Shown piece after piece: positions 57,989-64,000 of a DNA stretch of 64,000 nt (positions are counted from its first letter, which is position 1; each line of letters starts with the position of its first letter). The notes below the pieces were generated by a model. It had not been told where the DNA came from and searched no databases. It worked only from the letters and a program-made list of their open reading frames with translations. The translations under genes were made by a program, and so were the position numbers. Origin of the DNA: Mesonia sp. K7 (lineage in GTDB: Bacteria > Bacteroidota > Bacteroidia > Flavobacteriales > Flavobacteriaceae); assembly GCF_003233725.1 (NCBI RefSeq), contig NZ_QKQV01000009.1, positions 46,165 through 110,164 on the forward strand, written 5' to 3'.

Positions 57989-59367
57989 TATTGAATGTTA
58001 GGCACTTTTACGCTCTCACCAATCCAACAGCTAAAGCTAATGCTTTGACCTTGTTTACCCGAAGAGAAAATATCTGATTTTTGTGGAGCTCTTCCTCTAT
58101 AGCTCTCTGCTGTCTGAGCTGCTGTAGATTTTAACGATGGGTCAACTCTTCCTGCTCTATCTGCATAGTCTGCTGCCAACCAGTAAACGGCTCTTTTATC
58201 GAAAGTAGTTTCTGCACAGTTGTTGGCGCTAGAAGCATACATACTTGCAATTTGTAGGTAAGCAATTCCTAATGAAGGTTGTATAGCCAATGCTTTTCTG
58301 TAATAGTTTCTAGCGTTAGAAAAACTACCGCTGTTTTTATAGCTCCCTGCAATCTTCATATATACTCTCGCTTTATCGATTGGGTCTGTTTCTAACTCAG
58401 CCGATTGGTTAAAGTACTCCAAAGCTTTTGAAGACTTACCTTCTTTAGCAGCCAACTGACCTAAGTATAAAGCCGATTTTGCTGAAGGTTCTGCTGCGTG
58501 TAAAGCTTCTACCAAAGAGAAAAACAATGGATCTTCTGTACAATCTTTGGCCGAAAGTCTTCTCGCCGCTCTTTTTAACCATTCTACGTCACCTTTTTTA
58601 GCCTCAAAATCTTTATTGTATAATGGTACTAAGTTTTCACAGTCTGCTCTTTCACCCAATAGTTGGTTGATACCAGATTTAATTTTACTGAAGTTTGTTA
58701 AATAAATTTCAGCATTTTTTAAAGTTCTGGTTTCAGAGGAGTTTAAAGTAGTACCTTCTTCTTGTTTCTTGATAAGTGGTTCTGCTTCAGCAGCTCTCTG
58801 GATCTCTTGCTCTTCAATCTTTTTAGTGAAAGCATCATATAGCTCAAAAACTTCGTTTAAGTCTTTTTTACCGTCATCTTGAAGTTCTATAACGGTATTG
58901 AAATATATGTATAAAGCTCTTGGATCTGAAAAGTTTTTTTCGTCTTCTTTCCAAGCTTTTTCAAACATGGCTAAACGCTTTTCGGTAGTACCTAATTCGA
59001 AATCGTACATCGCTTCACCAATACTTCCGTAAGCTTCACCTACTTTGGTTTCGTTAGGAAAATGCTTTAATCTCAATTTATAGTTTTCGATTAATGCTTT
59101 AGCATATTGTTCTTGATTTTCATCATCAGATGCATCTTTAGCCAATTGCTTAAACATACGTTCTCCGTACTGATATATTGCAAGGCTTGCATCTGGACAA
59201 TTTTTTATGAGTTTATCATAAATAGGTTTCGCAGTCTTGTAATCTTTAATTTTTGCACTTTGAGCATATAAAGATACTTCTCTGTTACAATCTACACTCG
59301 CTTGTGCATTTGCCAAACTTACACTTAAAAAGAAACCTGTTAATAAAATTAAAAATTTAGTTTTCAT
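57988..59367 (-). CDS. Exported TPR protein
   Basis: The start is ATG 59367 (459 residues), giving a signal peptide MKTKFLILLTGFFL...ANAQ; the earlier ATG 59412 lies inside the upstream gene. Tetratricopeptide repeats are visible in several places: ALYLGQLAAKEGKSSKALEYFNQS, ARVYMKIAGSYKNSGSFSNARNYYRKAL and LGIAYLQIASMYASS (about 325-415). Function is unknown. It is set between an outer-membrane protein gene and lptC, and probably works as a periplasmic scaffold in envelope assembly. Confidence 0.8.
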   Translation of the reverse strand: MKTKFLILLTGFFLSVSLANAQASVDCNREVSLYAQSAKIKDYKTAKPIYDKLIKNCPDASLAIYQYGERMFKQLAKDASDDENQEQYAKALIENYKLRLKHFPNETKVGEAYGSIGEAMYDFELGTTEKRLAMFEKAWKEDEKNFSDPRALYIYFNTVIELQDDGKKDLNEVFELYDAFTKKIEEQEIQRAAEAEPLIKKQEEGTTLNSSETRTLKNAEIYLTNFSKIKSGINQLLGERADCENLVPLYNKDFEAKKGDVEWLKRAARRLSAKDCTEDPLFFSLVEALHAAEPSAKSALYLGQLAAKEGKSSKALEYFNQSAELETDPIDKARVYMKIAGSYKNSGSFSNARNYYRKALAIQPSLGIAYLQIASMYASSANNCAETTFDKRAVYWLAADYADRAGRVDPSLKSTAAQTAESYRGRAPQKSDIFSSGKQGQSISFSCWIGESVKVPNIQ

Positions 59368-59389
59368 TGTATTTATGTTGTTTGTGGTA

Positions 59390-60631
59390 TTAGTTATATT
59401 TTCTTTTGACAAACCATTTGTCGTTAAACGAGAGACTTAAAGAGATGTTGTAAAAATTTTCTTTCACTAAATTATTCTCTGTCGTGCCTCTCTGACCGTA
59501 TTCTACTCCTAGGTTAAAATTAGAGAAGAAATCACCAGCCGGTAATCCAACTCCAAAAGATATGCCAAACTCATTTATCCCTGTATTATTAATGTTTAAA
59601 CCGGTTTCTTCATACCTAAAACCAGCTCTATAAGTCACTCTTTTAAAGTAACTTGTGATATCATTATAATTAGGAATAAAATAACCCCCAAGACGATAAC
59701 TTGATGCGGCTTCATAAGTAACATTATTAAAATTGAATGTGGTATTATTGACATCAGCCTCAGATTTTCTACCATATTCTAAGCCCGCAAACCACTCTCT
59801 TGGTTTACCAAGACCTCCACCAATCGTAAAATGACTAGGTAGGCTAAGCTCTGTTTCTGCTACTACTATATTTAAAGTTTGTATTTCTAATTCTGAAGAA
59901 CCTGATAAAGCTGCTACTGTTGCTAATTCTCTTTGGTTTTCTACTTTTAGCTTTGTCTCTGGCGCATAGGTTATAGAACTTGTAACCTCTAAACCTGAAT
60001 TTAAAAGTTTTTGGTATTGCAATCCAAAATTGACTGAAAAGCCTCTAATTTCTGATGAGTTTTTTTCCTGAGTACCATATTGTATGTCGCTTTCAAAAAA
60101 AAGGTTTTTATTATCTATTCTTCCAAAATTATAACCTCCTTCAACACCAATTCTTAAGTTTTCTTTTATTTGATACCCTGCCGCTAAAAAAATCTTATTT
60201 AAACCTCCTTCGCCAGCAAATGTTTGTCTTGTAGTTTCTGTTTCTATTTTTTGTTCGTAACCTACTGTAGATCTTGGCATCATCCCAAGTCCAAAACCCA
60301 GTTTCCCTGTAGGGAAAGCTAAAGCCAAATAATCAAATTTGGTACTTCCTGTATTTTGTTTTGCGTTTGTATCTTCTACCGTTTTTTGCGTATTAGTCGC
60401 TCCTAGAGTGAATGTGGTGAGTCGTAAGCTACCATAACTCGCCGGGTTTTGAAAATTTAGATGGATACTGTCTGCTAATACTCCCAAACCTCCCATCGAA
60501 CGATTTTCTACTGTATTATTGGCTTTATTTAAACCCAAACCAAAGAAAGAGTAAGGTGAGGTATTGTTTTCTTGGGCTAAGATATTTGCCGAAACTAACA
60601 GCAAAACTACTAATGCAAATTTTTTAATCAT
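59390..60631 (-). CDS. Outer-membrane beta-barrel protein of unknown function
   Basis: This 413-residue protein has a signal peptide ending ANILAQ (about 20) followed by NTSPYSFFGLG, a start typical of flavobacterial FadL-like or PorV-like barrels. Repeating glycine- and aromatic-rich strands follow (GKLGFGLGMMP, ENLRIGVEGGYNFG, ASSYRLGGYFIPN, RVTYRAGFRYEE), and it ends ...FNDKWFVKRKYN. It overlaps coaX by four bases (ATGA). The substrate or partner is unknown. Confidence 0.78.
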   Translation of the reverse strand: MIKKFALVVLLLVSANILAQENNTSPYSFFGLGLNKANNTVENRSMGGLGVLADSIHLNFQNPASYGSLRLTTFTLGATNTQKTVEDTNAKQNTGSTKFDYLALAFPTGKLGFGLGMMPRSTVGYEQKIETETTRQTFAGEGGLNKIFLAAGYQIKENLRIGVEGGYNFGRIDNKNLFFESDIQYGTQEKNSSEIRGFSVNFGLQYQKLLNSGLEVTSSITYAPETKLKVENQRELATVAALSGSSELEIQTLNIVVAETELSLPSHFTIGGGLGKPREWFAGLEYGRKSEADVNNTTFNFNNVTYEAASSYRLGGYFIPNYNDITSYFKRVTYRAGFRYEETGLNINNTGINEFGISFGVGLPAGDFFSNFNLGVEYGQRGTTENNLVKENFYNISLSLSFNDKWFVKRKYN

Positions 60632-61368
60632 TTATTTGTATTAAATTCTAAAATATAATTTAAACCGTCCAACAGAAAATTATCGGCGGCAAAGATGCTA
60701 TTTTTTAATCGATTAGACAAGAACTCGCCATCACCTCCTGTTAAAATAACTGTTAAATCTGAAAAATCTTGTCGGTATTCGTCTATCAAACCATCTATTT
60801 CTATGGTGGTTGTTTTCACAACTCCCAACCAAATATTTTCTTGTGTTGTCTTTCCAATATTTTCAGAAAACGTTTCACTTTCGTGAAAATCTACCAATGG
60901 CAACTTATCGGTAAAGTGATGCATGGCTTTTGCTCTCATCAATAAACCTGGTGAAATAATGCCGCCAAGGTATTCATTATTTTTATTGATCAAATCATAA
61001 GTAATGCAAGTACCAGCATCTATAATCAAGCAATTTTGCTGAGGGTATTTTTCTACTGCGGCAGCGGTTAATGCAATTCTATCTATTCCCAAAGTTATTG
61101 GTGTTTTATACAAATTACGAAAAGAAACAGGTGTTGTTGCAGATAAAAGCAAAAGCGAGGTGTTTTTCTCTAAAAAACTTATCGCTTCATCAGTTACATT
61201 TGTGACCGAAGAAAGTATACTCTGAGTGATTTTATATTCACTGAAAATATTTTCTAAACTCTTTATAAAATCACTTTTCTGAACAATTTGTTTATTCAGA
61301 ATTTGGTGATTTTGGTAAATTGCCAATTTTATTTGGGTATTCCCGATGTCGATAATGAGGTTTGCCAA
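60628..61368 (-). CDS. coaX: Type III pantothenate kinase
   Basis: This 246-residue ASKHA-fold kinase phosphorylates pantothenate in the first step of CoA synthesis. The phosphate motif is DIGNTQIKLA (7-16). IDAGTCITYDLI (about 115-126) and GGIISPGLLMRAKAMHHFTDKLP (split: GGIISPGL and MRAKAMHHFTDKLP) follow. LTGGDGEFL is near 209-217. The start is TTG; a stop codon lies four codons upstream and no ATG is available. It heads the envelope operon, and its -7 box is at 61387-61394 on the minus strand. Confidence 0.95.
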   Translation of the reverse strand: MANLIIDIGNTQIKLAIYQNHQILNKQIVQKSDFIKSLENIFSEYKITQSILSSVTNVTDEAISFLEKNTSLLLLSATTPVSFRNLYKTPITLGIDRIALTAAAVEKYPQQNCLIIDAGTCITYDLINKNNEYLGGIISPGLLMRAKAMHHFTDKLPLVDFHESETFSENIGKTTQENIWLGVVKTTTIEIDGLIDEYRQDFSDLTVILTGGDGEFLSNRLKNSIFAADNFLLDGLNYILEFNTNK

Positions 61369-61386
61369 AACTTGTATTTAAAAAGA

Positions 61387-61394
61387 CAAATTTA
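61387..61394 (-). promoter_or_regulatory. -7 box of the coaX operon
   Basis: The plus-strand CAAATTTA reads TAAATTTG on the minus strand, an exact match 18 bases before the TTG start. Confidence 0.5.
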
Positions 61395-61411
61395 CTTTTT
61401 TTATATTTTTA

Positions 61412-61443
61412 TTTGTGAGAATATAAAAATGAATTTATATTTG
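61412..61443 (+). promoter_or_regulatory. Promoter of tRNA-Phe (-33 TTTG, -7 TATATTTG)
   Basis: TTTG at 61412-61415 and TATATTTG at 61436-61443 are separated by 20 bases, matching the Bacteroidota consensus in both boxes and spacing. The tRNA begins 18 bases downstream. Confidence 0.75.
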
Positions 61444-61460
61444 CATCCGCATTACGCACT

Positions 61461-61533
61461 GGTGCCTTAGCTCAGTTGGTAGAGCAAAGGACTGAAAATC
61501 CTTGTGTCCCTGGTTCGATTCCTGGAGGCACCA
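61461..61533 (+). tRNA. tRNA-Phe (anticodon GAA)
   Basis: This 73-base cloverleaf has acceptor arms GGTGCCT / AGGCACC, D-arm GCTC...GAGC and anticodon stem AAGGA / TCCTT around loop CTGAAAA (anticodon GAA). The T-arm CCTGG / CCTGG-type reads ccctGGTTCGATTcctgg. The discriminator base A is followed by CCG, so the 3' CCA is not encoded. Confidence 0.97.
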
Positions 61534-61538
61534 CCGCA

Positions 61539-61568
61539 GAAACCTCGACCTTTCGGTCGGGGTTTTTT
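61539..61568 (+). terminator. Intrinsic terminator of tRNA-Phe
   Basis: The stem aaacctcgacc / ggtcggggttt (one G:T pair) with loop TTTC is followed by T6. Confidence 0.85.
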
Positions 61569-61571
61569 GTT

Positions 61572-61943
61572 TTAATGTAAAATTTCTTCGATTTTTTTTG
61601 TAGTAATGGGTTTGGTTATATATCCTTTTACAAAAGCATAGGTTCTGGCTTTTTGTCGATCTTCTTCATAAATAGAAGAAGTTGCTATGTAAATTTTAGG
61701 TGGATTTTCATGACGCTCACACATACCTTCACACGCCTCTATTAGTTCCCATCCATCCATAATTGGCATATTAATATCTATCAGAATAATTTCGTAATTA
61801 AAATTATAAGCTTTAAAATATTCGAAAGCTTCTAAACCATTATAAAAAGAACTTACCGACACTTTATCATCAACTCTTAAAATGGTTTTCTTTAAAAGTG
61901 TTTGGTAAATTTTGTCATCATCTATAATACAAATGGTTACCAT
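61572..61943 (-). CDS. Single-domain response regulator
   Basis: This 123-residue receiver domain has no output domain. The acidic pocket DDD is at 8-10, the phospho-acceptor Asp56 in LIDINMP and the conserved Lys in YITKPI near 110. It starts one base after the stop of the PAS histidine kinase gene upstream, so the two form one operon. It probably takes phosphate from that kinase and acts through protein contacts. Confidence 0.93.
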   Translation of the reverse strand: MVTICIIDDDKIYQTLLKKTILRVDDKVSVSSFYNGLEAFEYFKAYNFNYEIILIDINMPIMDGWELIEACEGMCERHENPPKIYIATSSIYEEDRQKARTYAFVKGYITKPITTKKIEEILH

Positions 61944-61944
61944 A

Positions 61945-63960
61945 TCATTTGAAAATTAACCTAAAGGTACTTCCTTCTCCTAATTTACTTTCGACTTCAA
62001 TTTTACCACCCAAAGCTTCCATCTGACTTTTACTGATAAAAAGCCCTAAACCACGAGAATCAGGATTTTTTGTAAAAGTTTTATACATTCCAAAAAGCTT
62101 ATCTCTGTTTTTATTTAGGTCTATCCCTATACCATTATCTTTTATCTCAATTACTTTTTTACCCTGCTTTTCAAGATAATTGATTTGAATTTTTGAAAGC
62201 CGATCTGGATGTTTATATTTTACGGCGTTTGATATAAAGTTAAGCAAAATACTTTCAAAATACGAAGGATTAAAATTGATTCTTTGATCTTTAGGTATAT
62301 TGACTGTGATTTCGGTTTTTTTATCGATAATTTCGGGCTCTAGAGTATTCAATACACGATTGATGTATTTCTTTATCAGTAATTCTTCTTTTGAAATAAA
62401 AGCTATTTTCTGAAGGTTTACCACGTCATTCAGATCATATAAAGTATCATCTAAAGCTTGTGTTACCGATAAAAGCATTTCAAACATTTCTCCTTGCTCG
62501 CTTGAGTGAGGTATTTCTGATAAGATATGTGAAATAGACTTTATATTACTCGCATGAGATCGTAAGTTATGGGAGACAATATAAGAAAAGTTAATGAGGC
62601 GTTTGTTTTGCTCGAGCACTACATCATAAGATTGGTCCAGCTCTTCTTGTATTCTCTTTTCACTACTTATATCTATTAAAGTTCCTTTAATTTTGGTCAC
62701 CTCACCATTTATATTCTTCTCACTTTCTAAATGACCTAACACATGGATTAGTTGATTATTGGGGTCTAATAATTTAGCCTCGTAAGGTTCTACTTGCTCT
62801 CCATTTAATAAACTTTTTAAACTTTCAATATATCTTTCTCTGTCTGCTGGGTGAATTTTAGAAGTAATTAGTTCTGGCGAGATCTCTGTATCTTTTGGAA
62901 TTTTAAATATTTCATACAATGTAGGAGACCACAACACGTCATCGGTTTCTACACTCCACTCCCAATAGCCCAATTGTGCTATTTGAATAGCCATTTGCAT
63001 TTGGGATTGTAATTTTTTTACATCTGCTAATGCCTCGTTTATCTTGGTAACATCTTCTATGGTTGAGATATACGAATCTTTATTTTTATCTCTCAAATAG
63101 GTAATTGCCACTCTCACTTGAATTTGACTCCCATCTTTTTTAAAAAATGAAGTCTCTATTTTATTCTTTTCAGCAAGTAAAGTGTCTAAAGCTGCCTTAT
63201 CTACCCAAAAATCTTTAAAGTTGTATTGTTCTAATTCTTGTTTTTCATAACCAAGCAGCGATAAAAAGTGTTGGTTAACATCAATAAAATGACTATTTTC
63301 AGAAAAAATATGCACTATACCTATAGGTGACCTATCAAAGATGGTTTTGAACTTCGCCTCGGTATCCAGTATTTTTTTGTTTTGAACATTAACTAGTTGT
63401 TGAAGTTTAGCGGGGCGTTTTAAGATATTTACAATAACAAAACTTATAAAAAAAGATATGATTATTGCGGAAAGAATCAATGGCCATAGTGTATTTATGA
63501 TAACATCTTTTTTCTGGGAATAAACATACATATTCCAATTTCCGTCTTCAATAAAAACACTTTCCGCTTCTTGAACATCAAATTTTTTTCCTACAGAATA
63601 AAAAAAGTTCTCTTCTCCAGATATTTTATCAACCTTTGCAATTTTAAAGCTCAGGTCCATTTCGGGAAGTTTTTCTACTCCAATTGTATTTAAAAGCTCA
63701 TCTTCTTTGATGATCACAGCAGAAAACCCCCAAAATTCATTACCTATAAAAACAGGCATTCTTCCTACAATTCCTTCACCTCCTTGTTTTAAAGGAATAG
63801 GTCCCGCAAAAAACATGATTTTATTGTTCATAGATCGTAGAGCCTCTTCTTTGGAAAGGTCATACTCTAAAATATTCAGTCCTAGAGCTGCTTTATTTTC
63901 TTGATAAGGATAAACATGGGAAATGAACTTCCCTGAATAGAGTTGACCGTTATTAAACAT
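61945..63960 (-). CDS. PAS sensor histidine kinase with partial CHASE domain
   Basis: This 671-residue protein starts inside what looks like the second half of a CHASE sensor domain (YPYQENKAALGLNIL ... GGEGIVGRMPVFIGNEFWGFS, residues 17-80 or so). One membrane helix (about 157-178), two PAS/PAC domains (about 205-315 and 320-435) and the kinase core follow. The core has SHNLRSHASNIKS (phospho-His), NFISNAVKYK, DNGIGID and SRGLGLFIS. The usual N-terminal helix and first CHASE half are missing: an in-frame TAA directly precedes the ATG. The upstream sequence leaves the window after 40 bases. It may be truncated, frameshifted or simply short. Confidence 0.8.
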   Translation of the reverse strand: MFNNGQLYSGKFISHVYPYQENKAALGLNILEYDLSKEEALRSMNNKIMFFAGPIPLKQGGEGIVGRMPVFIGNEFWGFSAVIIKEDELLNTIGVEKLPEMDLSFKIAKVDKISGEENFFYSVGKKFDVQEAESVFIEDGNWNMYVYSQKKDVIINTLWPLILSAIIISFFISFVIVNILKRPAKLQQLVNVQNKKILDTEAKFKTIFDRSPIGIVHIFSENSHFIDVNQHFLSLLGYEKQELEQYNFKDFWVDKAALDTLLAEKNKIETSFFKKDGSQIQVRVAITYLRDKNKDSYISTIEDVTKINEALADVKKLQSQMQMAIQIAQLGYWEWSVETDDVLWSPTLYEIFKIPKDTEISPELITSKIHPADRERYIESLKSLLNGEQVEPYEAKLLDPNNQLIHVLGHLESEKNINGEVTKIKGTLIDISSEKRIQEELDQSYDVVLEQNKRLINFSYIVSHNLRSHASNIKSISHILSEIPHSSEQGEMFEMLLSVTQALDDTLYDLNDVVNLQKIAFISKEELLIKKYINRVLNTLEPEIIDKKTEITVNIPKDQRINFNPSYFESILLNFISNAVKYKHPDRLSKIQINYLEKQGKKVIEIKDNGIGIDLNKNRDKLFGMYKTFTKNPDSRGLGLFISKSQMEALGGKIEVESKLGEGSTFRLIFK

Positions 63961-64000
63961 TTATTTCATTATTAAAAATAGTAATTGTTTTTTGATGAAA

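Overview
The window looks like chromosome of a marine-type Flavobacteriaceae bacterium (Bacteroidota). The base composition is low in GC. The -7 promoter motif TAnnTTTG typical of this phylum stands upstream of many genes. Two proteins carry C-terminal sorting domains of the type IX secretion system (T9SS). Many genes belong to families largely confined to the phylum: DUF4271, DUF4296, DUF3098, DUF3127, GYDIA-type GHMP kinase and carboxypeptidase-D/TonB receptors. There is no insertion sequence, prophage, CRISPR array or rRNA operon. There is one tRNA (Phe). Most of the window is ordinary housekeeping sequence with short intergenic gaps, none above 300 bases.

Left part (1-9.5 kb): a truncated glycosyltransferase, then the most interesting locus. 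A PhoR/PhoB-like two-component pair is transcribed leftwards. Divergent from it are a TonB-dependent receptor without a SusD partner, a surface lipoprotein made of two nearly identical beta-helix halves, and a T9SS-exported protein with a lamin-tail-like domain. Between the regulator and the receptor lies a set of (C/T/G)TAAC half-sites spaced 11 bp apart, like Pho boxes. The same arrangement, at the same distance from a -7 box to within 1 bp, recurs 28 kb away before a DUF2490 outer-membrane protein gene (30.9 kb). I propose a phosphate-type regulon controlling outer-membrane uptake.

9.5-22.9 kb: LuxE-like acyl-protein synthetase, tyrS, an epimerase, the DUF4296-pyrC-glycosyltransferase operon, DUF4271-hemD, pckA, DUF423, a saccharopine-dehydrogenase-like gene, a small T9SS protein, a zinc peptidase and a BON-LysM protein. 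22.9-34 kb: leuS (with a 7-bp repeat array inside it), a peroxiredoxin, a UbiA prenyltransferase, ftsX-DUF3098-uppP-truB-tag, DUF2490, aat, and a VOC/DUF3127/flavin reductase operon.

34-53.6 kb: an orphan histidine kinase, HIT protein, an OppC-like permease, a Prc protease, surE-lpxB-NlpC/P60, comEC and a thioredoxin. A peptide-use cluster follows: dipeptidyl peptidase IV plus two POT transporters. Next are the mevalonate-pathway genes (HMG-CoA reductase, GHMP kinase) with a coupled 39-codon ORF. 53.6-64 kb: an envelope-biogenesis run (coaX, outer-membrane protein, TPR protein, lptC, a small membrane protein, a CBS/DUF21 protein, PpiD-like isomerase), tRNA-Phe, and a response regulator with a hybrid-like PAS histidine kinase whose sensor domain appears to lack its N-terminal half.

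Degenerate palindromic intergenic repeats of at least three kinds occur at gene ends (22.9, 35.5, 42.2 and 55.9 kb). All function calls come from reading the translated sequences; no database search was run.
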